A stretch of DNA of 64,000 nucleotides from Caprimulgus europaeus (GCA_907165065.1 OU015523.1:44133702-44197701), one strand, 5' to 3'; shown: positions 29,883-46,274, numbered from the stretch's first letter. Translations and numbers: made by a program. The notes: generated from the letters alone by a model not told the origin.

Positions 29883-32800
29883 CTATTTTCAATACAATAC
29901 ACATATCACTGCTGATTTTGGCAATAAGAGGTCATGCCTATTTATATAGAAGCAAATTGTTTACAACCCCTAGTGCGGAATGATGTCTCCAACAATTGCT
30001 TGTCTACTGAAATGCAAGCTTTTATTGATACGACAGTGAAAGTCAGCATGCCTGCTTTAATGCTTACTTTACTTGTATACTCTCCTCAGAAGTCTGTGGG
30101 GTTTTGCTATTACTTTTGGTGTTTTGCTATAACCAAAACAGATTTATAGAAGTTACCTGTCAGTATGCCGTGCCAGCTGTTGAACTACTGCCACTAAATT
30201 TCACTAAGATGCTGTCTGCAGAAGATTCATAACATTAGCAACATAACATATGCATGGGGAGTAGACTCTTCAGTCATTGATCATAATTACTATAGTCCCT
30301 CTGCATTCAATTTTTTAAACTGGTCAAGAACTAGGTATTCTCATGTAAGAACACTCCCTCCCTGACCTTGCAAAGCACAGGGTCGTCTCCACAAAACTAC
30401 AAAGGGCAGGAGTCTACCAAAGATCAGAGAAACTGCTTTGTAACTGCATTTGGCTCACTCCACATGTGTTAACTTCCTACCTGCCTTAGCATCACATTCA
30501 TAACAAGGCTGTTAGTGAATCAGGATCAGAAACCAAGGCCAAATTAACTTCCTCCTCCACTTCATTTTGTTAAAAAAAAGAAAAAAACCCAAAAATCAAC
30601 TTATTTGCAATTGTACCAAAACTTAACTTCTGTCCTAAGGCATGAAACAATTAAGACCACTGACTGTGAGAAGAGTGCTTATAGTGGAAAACCCAGATGT
30701 AGGAATAATTTATATTTTTGTTTTCATTCTCCTCCATTTATAAAAAGTCAGCTGAGCACCACAGTGCTCGGATTCTTCACGTAGAAGTACTCCAGGGCAG
30801 ATGCTGGCATTGTTTTAAGAAAAGTATCAAATGTGTCACTGTTTTCAAGCAAGTGATTAATAATAAGGTGAGACAGGACAGACAGATCTCAGCAGCAAGA
30901 CTCTAGATGCGCAAGCTCCTTACTAGAGCTCAAACTGAGACAAATTTTTGGGACCAAAATGCAGAAGCAACATTTTCAAAGTGCTTTCTTACTAGGATGT
31001 GGCCTTAAAACTTGGTCCAAAATTCATTTCAGTGAAATCATTATGAGTCTTTCCCTTATTGCATGAATGATGAAAACAGAATAAAAATTCCAAAGCGCTG
31101 CACAGGTATAAGGCATAATTTCATTTTCAGAATCAATAAGTGCTACTTAAATGCAATAGTCATTCTTTATATCCAAGTTCTTATGCAGAAGCTGCTAAAA
31201 TTGCTTTTCCCACATGACTGCGCTTGTAAGGTTGTAATTTTTAATTATTTTTTTTTTCAGCATTCTGAAATTGTATTTTATCTGGCAGCTTAGCGTAAAG
31301 GAGCACAGCCTTACTTTCCCCTGTCGAACACTAATTTAATCCAAGTTGAAGGAGACGTTTGGATGCAGATTATTATTATTAGACTAGTGATTTGAAAAAA
31401 TAATGATAAATTTGTTACTGACAGAGGTTTCAGCTGTTACTTCTTGCAAGACAACTCTACCTTCAAGAGTTAGTAAACCAAAAGGCATGTATGATGAAGA
31501 ACAGATTTTCAAAGTTGTCCCAAAATAACAATTCTGATCTGTTCCCATGCAGTATAATGAACATTACTGATGGTGCTGGAGAAAAGCTGGACAGATTTTT
31601 TTTTTTACGTGTTAACATTGGGTTTGGGTAAATTTCTAAATATTACTATATTTAGAACTGCTTAGGCAGCCTTGTTTCTGTTTCAAAATTACACGACACG
31701 ATCAATCTTGTCAGTGAAAAATTCATTCATGTGTTTAAAGAAGAGAGGGAAGATAACTAGGAGCTACATTGAAGAAATCGGACAGCCAAATGGAACTGTG
31801 TCCCAAACTGAATGGGGGAGTAATGCACAAGCCTGGCAGCCCACCAGCCTATGGGCACCAGAAGAATCAACAAGTCAAGGATGCATCTGCCTTCCTCCAG
31901 GCCCATCTATTGGAACTTGGTCACAGTCAGCAGCTAACACAGTCTGAAAAAATGATCAGCTTCCAACTTTACAGAGGAAGTGTAGCACAGATTTGACGTG
32001 GCAAGACAGAAAGGAAAATTATCCTCATGGGCTTCAGTGTCATCTACATATTGTTGGGTGATGTAAGAAGCCATTTTATGGATTCACTACTGCTCTGACT
32101 CTGTGACATCATGCCAAAAGATGATGGACAGAATTAATAATTCAAGAAAGCATAATACCTTTCTAAGGGCACAATTGCTTTTTTCTTTGTCTTGGTGGAG
32201 TTAGCTTGTTGTTCCTTCCTCCAAATTGTGCTGAGGTATTGTGAAGATTTTTTGATACAAAAATATGAGAAGGTAACTAGGAAGAAGATCAGACCAAACT
32301 CTAAACACGAGAGGAATAGATTAGAACATGAAGACAGAAGGCAATTTGGGTGAGAGCAACTATGAAAGCAATAGTTTGCAAATGCATCATGATGCAAGGA
32401 GGGAGATCAAGTGAAGTAAGAGATTTCAAGAAAGACTTTAAACAACTCAGAACAGGGTAGGAGAGATGCCAAGAAAAAAGGCAGAAGGAAAAAAGAAGAT
32501 TGTCAGTTTCTTATAGGGAAATAAGGCAAATTTAAGTTAGACATGAAGTAACGTATTCTAACATTAATGACATGTAAGTGCTTCAGTAGGTGCCTAGGAA
32601 CACTAGGGAACCTCCATTACTGAGAACTGTAAGAATAAGCTAAGCAAACACCTGTCAAGAATGACATAGACATGCTTAATCCTTTCTTTGAGTAGGTGGA
32701 AAACTAGAGAATTTCCTGAGGTCTTTTCCAGTCCTGTGTTTCACTATTTCTATGCTTATGCATCATACAGAGATTAAGAGATTGCTAAAACAAGTAATTC

Positions 32801-33808
32801 TGAAGCCCTGGTGTTGAAATAGCAAACACACTAATCAGAAAGCCTAACTTTTTCCAACAGTCAGATGCATCTGCTGTAATCGGCATTTTGTACCGTTCTC
32901 TTTTTCCACTTCTGTTGGCAGAAGTGACACCCACATAACATGTGTCCAGGGAAGCACCACATTCCATCTCATTTTTATCTAGCACGATATGTACAGAACA
33001 CACGGCACAAGGATTATGAAGAAATATCTTGTTAAAAATTTATGAACTTCTCTATTCAAACTGTTTTGTCCACTAGCCTATTTGGAAACATCCAATTGCT
33101 CCAGTATCTGCAACGAGATGGATGCACAGACTTTTTATTTGCATTTGTTATCACATGAGGAATGTGGCACTGTATGTGACAAGTACCTGTGTTCCAAAAC
33201 TTGGTCTAACTTAGGAAGGCAGACAGCATATGTTAACTTATGTTAAAAGGCGAATTCTCGTATCCTAATCTGTACATATTCAGGAAACAGTTGTAACTAA
33301 TACTGTTCTGACAGACATTTTACAGTAATAGCCAAAGCTACTAGCAATAATTGATTAGCAATAAGGCTAAAAAATTAAAATTGATCCCAAGTTAGAGTTG
33401 CTTGGAATTTTAAATTCAACTAAATCTGAAACATTGATCAAAATTCAAACTAACCCACATGAACAATAACAATGGAAATTCCCATAACTTAGTCTGCCTT
33501 CCTTGAGGTTGTGCCAAGCACCACGAGCACATTGTGACTGCACGTCTTTTCCAACAGCAGAAAGAGAACGTGGCGGCAGTGTACGGCGTGAGCAAGCCAA
33601 CAGACCAGAACATCACTGCTGACAGAATTCACATCATCTATACCTAGTGAGAAAACTGTCAACCAGAACGCGATTGTACCATTTGTTTGGCTTTTTATTT
33701 TCCTGGAATACCGCTGCACAGAGGACACTGACACAAGTTCACATGCACATAGATTTGTTAGCTGATGGCATACGCCAGCTCCCACAGTGAATATTACTTT
33801 CATCGGGG

Positions 33809-34472
33809 TGTCCTGGTTTTTAGCTGAAACAGAGCTGGGTCTCTTTTTCAGTAGATAGAATAGTGCTGCATTTTGCTTTTCAGCCTGGGACTTGTTATGA
33901 GAGAGACACTGATAACATACCAGGGTTTGCATTTTTGTCACTGGAAGTGAAGGACTTTGTGTTTTGTTAGTCTACAAGTGCAAGATCTACGGGGGTGAGG
34001 AATATTTAAATTAATAAGCTAAACTGGCATTTGGATATGCCAATAGGATATTCCATATCATATCACATCATGTCATGTCCAGTATATTAATAAGGGTCCC
34101 TTCCTTTTTTGTCTCTCTCTGGCTTTCACTCAGGCACTCGCTCTTCTGGGATCGTGGCTTCGGTTCGGGATTGTCACTCCTCCGGGATCGTTATCTGGGA
34201 ACGGGCTGCGCTTGGTTGGCAGGTGGTGAGCAGTTGCACTGTGTATCACTCATTTGTATTGTTTGTTACTGTTATCATTATCACTACTATTTTAATATTA
34301 GTATTATTTTAAGTTTTCTTTTATTTCTATTATTAAATTGTTCTTATTTCAACCTACAAGCCTCCCAACCCTTGCCCCCCAATCCTCTCCCCTATCCCCT
34401 GGGGGTGGGGGAGAAGTGGGTGAACGGCTGTGATGGCTGCTAGCCAAGGGCTAGCACAGTGAAACCACCACA
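33809..34472 (+). mobile_element. Solo LTR of avian ERVL-like endogenous retrovirus
   Basis: The left end TGTCCTGGTTTTTAGCTGAA and the right end GTGAAACCACCACA show the TG...CA form and resemble a common avian LTR type. Internal landmarks follow the expected order. First comes GGATATTCCATATCATATCA and then a TATA-like AGTATATTAATAAGG near 34080. Next are the GGTGGTGAGCAGTTGCACTG and GTATCACTCATTTG segments, a run of ATTATTATT units and the ATTAAATTGTTCTTATTTCA polyadenylation region near 34332. Last is the CCCCTATCCCCTGGGGGTGG block. GGGG flanks both ends (33805-33808 and 34473-34476), compatible with a short target duplication. No internal retroviral genes are attached. It is antisense to CDKL5. 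Confidence 0.82.
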
Positions 34473-35035
34473 GGGGGGCACCCCCAAAACAACTGCGAGC
34501 GAGGGAGGGAGGGAGGGAGGAAGGGAGGGCAAGGGTCAGGGAAGGCTGTTCCCCATGGTGGGGGCAGGAGGTGGGGGCCAGCAGCTCCCATCAGGACCCC
34601 ATGGGCTGTTCCTGCCTGTGATGCCTTTAGCTGGGACGGGAGCAGATGCTGGTCGGGGGAGGTACTGCTCACCAACTGGCTGATAAGCTCTGCGCAAGGC
34701 AGCGATCAGGTCCCCTAACGTCCCAAAAATGGCGAGGGGTGAAGGGGTGGAAGAGGGAACAGGGGGTGCGCCACACCAGCCCTCACCCCAGAGGTGTTTG
34801 CTCTGCAGGGGTAGGCCCTGAAAATAAGGGTGGGGTCAGGGAAAAATCCTGCCTCACCAGCTCTGGGCAACGCCACCAGGGCGGCCTGGGCACAGAGCTG
34901 CTGTGGAAGGCGGCCACAGCAGTGCAGCCAGGAGGCACCTGGATACCAAATAGGCAAAGGCAGCAAGGGCACCACATTAGGGTACCCTGGTGTTTTGTCA
35001 GAGCTGTGCAGTTCCCTAACACTGCAGAATAAATT
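34473..35035. other. GC-rich unassigned block ending in AATAAA
   Basis: About 560 bases of strongly GC-rich sequence lie immediately right of the solo LTR, in an otherwise AT-rich intron. The block contains a GGGA repeat (34501-34529) and several CpGs (for example GCGAGCG near 34496 and GGCGAGGGG near 34731). It ends with GCAGAATAAATTGCCC near 35026. No protein similarity was recognised in any frame. It could be remnant retroviral or other repeat sequence, a retroposed untranslated region, or a small CpG island. Confidence 0.45.
34501..34529. repeat. (GGGA)n simple repeat
   Basis: Seven GGGA/GGGAAG-type units at the left side of the GC-rich block. Confidence 0.85.
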
Positions 35036-35131
35036 GCCCTTAATTCAAAGAATTCATATGGACCAAATCTTCCAAGGCTTTTCCTAGAACAGTTATTGTT
35101 TCAGAATGCTTAAGCAAAAATGCCTTTAGGA

Positions 35132-35175
35132 TTAAAAGAAATAAGCAGTACTACAGTACTGCTTATTTCTTTTAA
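35132..35175. repeat. Perfect 21-bp inverted repeat with 2-base spacer
   Basis: The arm TTAAAAGAAATAAGCAGTAC plus T (35132-35152) is followed by AC and then its exact reverse complement (35155-35175). The 44-base unit could form a fully paired hairpin in DNA or RNA on either strand. No flanking transposase or terminal target duplication was seen. Confidence 0.9.
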
Positions 35176-36017
35176 AATGACAAATGCCTTTTTTGTGTTC
35201 CTAAAAACCTACTTCAATCTATTTTTTTTAGCAGTTCTTCTTTTCATTCAAAATTGCAGAGGTTTGAAATAACAGCTTTCAAACCACTCTCACTGAAAAG
35301 TGTCCTTGGGTGGCACTATGGAATTGGCTTTTATTTATCAAGCCAAACTGTAAGCTTCTTAGAGGAAACAATATTTTATTCTGTGTTTATGTAGCATTTA
35401 GAATAAAAATACAGATTGTTGGAACAGTGTACACTCCGACCTGTTGTCTTCTGGGGATTACTCACATGGGCAAAGTTCGCTTTGTGCTTAGGTGCTGATA
35501 CTTCAAAGCCTTAAAGCTGGGATTAAACAGGTAGGATGGGTCAGGAAACATCAGAGTTCACATCACATGTACAACTCTGACTAACTTCCAGCGATTCTGT
35601 CATTAACCATATGTGGACACGTGATTCCTTGATTAACACAACAGCAAAAGCTGACCTATAACTACACACATAACAGTCCATGAAAGCCAGTGGTTCAAAA
35701 AATATATAAAAAGTTTAAGTTTATTGTCTCACTACTAAACAAGGAAGAATTATATTTTCTTATATTTTCTGTAAAAACCTACAGTTTTGCTGACCTTCTA
35801 ATTGGCTTATCATCTGCACTGTTCTCAGCTGGGTGCCAATAACACTGCTAGGAAAAACCTTGTCAAATACAGGAAGAGATAAATGCAATGTTTCTATTGA
35901 CTTGTTAATACAGGTATTTCACAGGTTATGCAAATTAAGTCCAGACATCTTTCCCATTAAAGTACTAGCCATAAACCTGAAGAAGTAATAAATATTTTGA
36001 CCACTAAAAGGGTTTTA

Positions 36018-37375
<1,358 letters not shown>

Positions 37376-37496
37376 CTCTATGAACAATATCATTCTTATG
37401 GCACCAATGAATTGCTTTAATTAGCTGATAGATATAGCTTTTCACTTTTTCTGGTGGAACTCCATTTGGCATTTCTTCTAGCAATTCAAGCATATT
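37376..37496 (-). CDS. CDKL5: CDKL5 coding exon 6 (kinase alpha-D/alpha-E, HRD start)
   Basis: This exon has 121 bases, as in human c.283-403, running from phase 0 to phase 1. The acceptor is AAACATTTAG (37497-37506) and the donor is GTAAGT (37370-37375). It encodes [20 protein letters not shown], then [20 protein letters not shown] and the first base of the catalytic Asp codon. It spans kinase subdomains V to VIa and the start of the HRD catalytic loop. The residues are essentially identical to human. Confidence 0.98.
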
Positions 37497-37738
37497 CTAA
37501 ATGTTTAAAAGACACATTATTTATTAAAAGTCATACTGTAGTTGCCAGATGATAACATGCTTTCAGCATTCTGAAATAAAACACTTAGGCCACTGAGCCT
37601 GGCTACACAAAATCAATAGTTTAGCATTCAAGGAGTGTATTTTAACCTTAAGCATGCTACTAGCTGTTTTCATTCTAGAGAAAGCATTTGTGAAGACAAC
37701 AATCCTTAAAGGTGAACTACAAATATAACATAAGTGAC

Positions 37739-38270
37739 AGAATCACAGAATGTGAGGGATTGGAAGGGACCTCGAAAGATCATCCAGTCCAATCCCCCTG
37801 CCAGAGCAGGAACACCTACATGAGATCACACAGGAAGGCATCCAGGCGGGTCTTGAATGTCTCCAGAGAAGGAGACTCCACAACCTCCCTGGGCAGCCTG
37901 TCCCGGTGCTCTGTTACCCTCACAGTAAAGAAGTTTCTTCTCAAATTTAAGCAGAACCTCCTGTGCTCCAGCTTGCAACTGTTGCCCCGTGTTCTATCAT
38001 TGGACATCACTGTGAAGAGCCTGGCTCCATCCTCCTGACACCCTTCATATATTTATAAACATTAATCAGGTCACCCCTCAGTCTCCTCCAAGCTAAAGAG
38101 GCCCAGCTCCCTCAGCCTTTCCTCATAAGGGAGATGCTCCACTCCCTTAATCATCTTGGTGGCTCTGTGCTGGACTCTCTCAAGCAGCTCCCTGTCCTTC
38201 TTGAACTGTGGGGCCCAGAACTGGACACAATATTCCAGATACGGCCTCACCAGGGCAGAGTAGAGGGGGA
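37739..38270 (-). mobile_element. CR1 LINE, 5'-truncated copy with ORF2 C-terminus
   Basis: It begins with AGAATCACAGAATGTGAGGG, a CR1 3' terminus in reverse complement, followed by GGAAGGGACCTCGAAAGATC and ATCCAGTCCAATCCCCCTGC. Reading the minus strand from 38270, the peptide contains [48 protein letters not shown] and, after a frame change, [11 protein letters not shown] and [10 protein letters not shown]. These are the C-terminal end of CR1 ORF2 (reverse transcriptase). The element is 5'-truncated and broken by stops and at least one frameshift. It inserted in the same orientation as CDKL5 and is the least diverged CR1 in the window. Confidence 0.96.
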
Positions 38271-38294
38271 AGTCTTTCAAGTCCTTGAAAGACT
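38271..38294. repeat. 11-bp perfect inverted repeat at CR1 5' junction
   Basis: AGTCTTTCAAG (38271-38281), two spacer bases, then CTTGAAAGACT (38284-38294). It sits exactly where recognisable CR1 sequence ends. Confidence 0.85.
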
Positions 38295-38685
38295 GTCATC
38301 AATCCACTTATCCTAAAACTTCTAACGTCAATTAGTTACAAAAAAATTGCTTAAAAAGAAACACCAGGTCAGTGTGGCTATATGAAAAGTTTAGTAGTGC
38401 ACATTATTTTTAAATACCCGACTTTGCTGTAACATATTGTTTTCTTCATCATTAAGCTAGTTCTCCTGCTTTGAGGTAGCAGGGCCATGATTATCACAAA
38501 CCATGTCTGTATGTGAGTAGGTTCAGTTAAAGCAACACAATCCTGTTAGTGTAAATTAAGTGACAGATATAAAAATGCCTCATAAGGGCATAAATAGTAG
38601 CCTAAGGAGTATCCTATAGCTACCTATCAGCTATATTGACCTTAGACATATTTGCACTACAATAACTATGGCCATATTAACTGTT

Positions 38686-38731
38686 TTATACATATATATA
38701 TATCTATATATATAAGTATATATATATAAAA
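38686..38731. repeat. (TA)n microsatellite
   Basis: TATACATATATATATATCTA followed by TATATATAAGTATATATATA. An intronic AT dinucleotide repeat. Confidence 0.9.
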
Positions 38732-40486
38732 ACTGGATACACCTAGGGGGAAAAATTAAACTGTTTATACTAGTAAATTTCCTCTGAAAAAGGACACTTA
38801 GATTCCTGTTATGTTAGCAAATGTCTCCAATTTTGCACAATTAGAAATAAAAAGTGCAAAGTTTGTACTTTGAATCCTGAATGAATAATAGGCAGCAACA
38901 GCCTATCTGAAGAGAGAAAAGTCTTATTTACTGAATACAGAAATAGAAATAAGTATATTGGCTATACTGCCTTACACAACTCAATTTTTGATGGATTTGA
39001 GCATTTGTAGATTTGTAATTTAAAACAAATTTACCCTGTCTTTGACAAACATTTTCTTTAGCTGTATAATAAAATTTTTGAGGTTTCTCTTGTAAAATAT
39101 TTTAACGAACACAAATATAAGACAAAACCAATGGAGATTTGATGACATTTGAAAGCATTTTTTAAGTTTTGCAGTCTGTGAATAAATATTGGAACTTCTG
39201 TGCTTGAGTGCAAGTTTCCTTAGAAATACACTTCAGATCTGAGAAAAGGAATTTTCTGTTAAGGAACCATATTGATTTGACTCTTACTTATGCTGCTCTT
39301 CCAACCGACTACTGTGGAGAGCTTAGCCAAGTCAACTATACTAGAAAATTAAATATATATTCTAAGCTGGTGCGTGATCAAAGACATTCCACGTGTCTGG
39401 AACAAGTCAAGCTTTGGATGTCAGATCTAAGTAAGATCCACCACATTAGAAGCTGCTGATCTGCTGGTGAAAAACAAAACTGATTTCTGCCAAACTGTGG
39501 GCTAATATAGGTCACCTCACATTATACATAAAGTTATACAACATAACAAATTGTAAACTGAGGTAAAGGAGACACAGTATTTAGGGTGAGGAATCTTTAC
39601 ACAAGAGAGAACTGACTGAAGAGGACTAGCACTCGGCTAGACTGCAACATCACACTGGCAGAATATTAAATGAAAATTTCAATTAAAGGAACAATATCTC
39701 ATGAAAGCTACAGAGATACATACATTTTACCTTGTGTTTATTTTTACTGTGTGTATCTGCATGCTATCTAATTATTTCCATTAAGAAATGCTAAATGGTT
39801 AGAATGGTTATAATGAGGAAAGGTCTGCCCTCATTATAAGGGTTGCAAAAATAACAAAAGACCAATTTGTTTAAGGTTGTTTCTCCCTGGAAACAGACCA
39901 GGATGCTTGGCAGTAGTAGGCCAACCTAAGGAAATTTTGGAATAATTTCAAATGAGGTCAGGATTGGAAATAATGACAGTGATCTTTGCCAAATCTCTCT
40001 AAGCAACTATTGATAGTGGCCTCATTACAGAAATATACAAACAAATCTTAGTTTTAACGGCGAAGAATGGAGAAAGTTGAAACAGAATCCAAGGTCAAAA
40101 GTCTGTGCTCTTGTTTAGAAAGACTATGTTAAGATTCATTATACAACATAACACAGGACAGTTAATCAGCTTTACAATTAAACTGGACGACAGAGTTTAG
40201 ATGGAAATTTTTCTTCAAATTATATGTATTTCAGTCTACATCATTTGAACATGTTTGTGTTCATATATAGAACTTTTTTAAAAAAATACCAACACACAAA
40301 GTAAAAACAATTGTAAAATTATTAGTGTTGCTTTCTCACAATAGATGTCTAATTACAAGAATTCAGATTGTATTAAAGTTTCTGCTGTTCCTCTTTATAG
40401 ATTAGAATAGCTTAATTCTAAAAGTAATTTTAAAGACTTTTCCAGTAAGCTGATGATTTAACTGTGGTAAGGATAGTACAAACTCA

Positions 40487-43594
<3,108 letters not shown>

Positions 43595-43640
43595 CTTCAC
43601 TGTCTTTGAATTTCTTGATAGCCACAATTTCATGTGTCTC
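43595..43640 (-). CDS. CDKL5: CDKL5 coding exon 4 (VAIK ATP-binding lysine)
   Basis: This is the most upstream exon found. It has 46 bases, as in human c.100-145, running from phase 0 to phase 1. The acceptor is ATTTTACAG (43641-43649) and the donor is GTAACC (43589-43594). It encodes ETHEIVAIKKFKDSE plus the first base of the next Glu codon. The VAIK lysine (Lys42 in human numbering) is the invariant ATP-anchoring residue of kinase subdomain II. The preceding exons (GAYGVVLKCRHK glycine loop and the initiator Met exon) were searched for to the right and not found, so they should lie beyond position 64000. Confidence 0.97.
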
Positions 43641-45477
43641 CTGTAAAATAAAAGCAAAGAAAGGTAAATGAGCAAGATCTGTTGTTTTTTCACTTGTTGG
43701 TTTTTTTCCCCTGAGCAACAGACAAATAAATAAAAAACCAAACCAGCATACAGATAAATTTCACAATGCAAAAGAGAATTAATTAAAAGTCTAGTAAATA
43801 CCTCAGTTATGAAGCCAAATGCAATACAAAACCACACATAGCAGATGCATCACAATTAGGAACCCCATTATGAAAAAATAAAGTGAAATGCCAGAAATTC
43901 ATTTTTAAATACCTTGTAACAGATACCAATTAAATTTTCAGAAGAGTTGTTCCTGTGACTCTCGTTGCTTAGTTATTCTGAAAATCAAACAATCTTTTAT
44001 CTGACCAAAGTATGAGTGTGGGTGTTTATCTTTACAAGCTGAAATGAAAATACGATACTAGTATGGGGCTAAGGCTTACAATGAGACCTGTAATTTTGAT
44101 TGCCAAAAGTTTCTGGGTTTCAAAGTTCAAATAACCCAAGAGAACATGATTTTAGGAAAGTAAGGTCTCTGTGACTCCTTAGAAAAAAGTTGTTGTTTTA
44201 AGGGAAACCTATGCAAAACCAGAGTCACTGATTGCACTTGCAAGTGCTAATCTGTGCTTACTACATGGTCATAGGTGATAACTTTTTAACGCCTGCCTGC
44301 CTTTGCATTCTTCTAATATTCTCTATTAACACCAAACCTGCTCATTATAGGTCACATTTTCCTCTTAAACGAAGTGAGCAGGAATGCACTCAGCACATGG
44401 CCAAAATACAGCCAACATGACATGACTACTGCAGCTCTGTTCATACAAGCACCTGAATTTTAGTATTATGATGGGGAAGAAGCTTTAAGGTCACAGAGTA
44501 AGGGTGGTGTGAGCAGATAAGCAGTAGATTATCCGAGTCATTTGATGAGCTAGATCTAACTTACACATCTTTTCCAAACTTCACAGTTTAAAAAAACCCA
44601 ACAACCAAACAAAACAATATCCCACTATTAATAACATACAAAGGCTGGATTAGAGAACAGCAATAAAAAAGCGAAGCCCTTCTGGAAAGCTTGAAGGTGT
44701 ACATAACCAAGTCTAGAACAACAAGTGTCAACTGCATTTTTCACTTCAAATCATCACAACACATGAACCTGTAAAACACCTGACCCCATTTAAAATAAAA
44801 GCATCTGGAAAGACTACCATAGATAGTGAATAACGCCTTGTAAGGCCTTTAAATGAAAATCAGTACTGCTATGAATAAAAAACAGTAAGAATGAGTTTGC
44901 ATATTCATATTGTATCTGTTGGCTGGAAAGTATTATAATGTAAACTTCACCAGGCTGAGAATCCTGTGGTTTGTCCAAAACAGACGTAAAGATAAATGTG
45001 TGTATAATTTGCAAGTTTAAAACAAACAAACAAAAATCCCCCAAACCACCCTTCAATCATCACTCATAACATCTATCAGAAAAACTGGGAAGCGCTATGT
45101 TGTGTTTTGACTTAAGTGACTGAACTGTATCTACCCCTCATTGAAGAAATGTAGCTCAGCAGAAGCAGCACATGCTAGCAAGCTCTTAGAAAGGACCTGC
45201 ATTGCTTTTCTTCTACCAAAATCTACCTTCCATATACACTGATCTAATCTGAAGGTTGATACTTTACATAAATTAAGCTGAGATACTACAAAAGTCCAAG
45301 CACTACCCTTTGCTCAAGCAATTTTACAGAAGAGAAAAGAAAGGGATGTCAGAACTGAGGAGATAAACGTTTCAGGTTCAGAATGATTCTGAAAGGCTTG
45401 TCTATAGCTCATATACAGTTCCTATATATTTTTGTTTCAGAAAGCTTATAAACTGAATAGTCTAAACTAAACTGAAC

Positions 45478-45568
45478 AGACTACTTAACTAATTATATTG
45501 TTACTACTAAGTAATAGTATTATATTTACTAACTAACTACTGTAATGATAGTAATAGTTACTAACACT
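45478..45568. repeat. TACTAA-rich region with dyad symmetry
   Basis: Repeated ACTAAC/TAGTAA words on both strands (for example TTACTACTAAGTAATAGTA and TTACTAACTAACTACTGTAA) make an imperfect self-complementary AT-rich stretch in the intron. Confidence 0.55.
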
Positions 45569-46244
45569 ATGAAGGAACACTGCTAAGAGGGTGAGTACAC
45601 TTAGCTCATTTTAATTCTGGTATCTACTGTTAGGTGTTTTGGCTAATTAAGCCTCTGAAAGGTTTTTCAGAAAAGGAACAATGTAATTGCCCTCAAAAGC
45701 CTGTGTGCATACACCACTTTGTAGGTGAGCGAAATTTATCCATTAGCATTACAGTCCTACTTCACATGAAGGAAAAGAAAAATCTGTAGATGTTTTGGTA
45801 ACTATTGAAAGGCTGTATTTTTATTCTCTAAGTAATGGCTAAGTACACTGAAAGAAATGTAGGAGTTAAAAGCTGTTGCCCTGCACAGACAGCAATTCTG
45901 TACCACTCAAGAAATCCAGTCCGTGGGGCTTCTCTGCCATATGCTGCTGTCCCTGATGTGTATGGTGAATGTGATTATTTTGGAAATTAGTTTTAAAAGC
46001 TCTTGGGTCACAGTCTTGCAAATACTTATGTAAGATATGCTATCAAATGTCCTGTAGGATTTTGACTATTCACTCCACTAAGCACAAGTGGCTCTATTAA
46101 GAACAGGAACATAAAAACTTTAGCAGCACACATATGAAGAAAAAGCTATCCAAACAGTTCGAAATACTATAACATTTAAGAAATTTTCATTTGAAAAGCT
46201 TTATCACTTTTATTACTTCATTAAACTAATTAACATTGTCATAA

Positions 46245-46274
46245 TTAAGCTCTCGTAAAGTGGTTTCTTTGACT
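46245..46274 (-). repeat. 30-bp exact copy of CDKL5 exon 5 sequence in intron
   Basis: The plus-strand word TTAAGCTCTCGTAAAGTGGT followed by TTCTTTGACT is identical to 40590-40619, in the same orientation. It encodes the [10 protein letters not shown] part of exon 5 but lacks flanking splice sites and exon continuation. Similarity stops abruptly on both sides. Confidence 0.93.

Noticed and set aside
31760-31960. Locally higher coding-like composition in the intron between exons 7 and 8
   Set aside because: No protein similarity, no flanking splice sites in a consistent phase, and it is not needed for CDKL5 continuity.
33489-33941. A 150-codon minus-strand open frame
   Set aside because: It overlaps the left part of the solo LTR and flanking intron, has no similarity to a known protein, and reads antisense through LTR sequence.
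34646-35032. A 128-codon plus-strand open frame in the GC-rich block
   Set aside because: Open frames are long here because stop codons are rare in GC-rich sequence; low complexity and no protein similarity.
46245-46274. Possible alternative copy of exon 5
   Set aside because: Only 30 bases match, no acceptor or donor adjoins them in the right phase, and the rest of the exon is missing, so it is not a usable duplicate exon.
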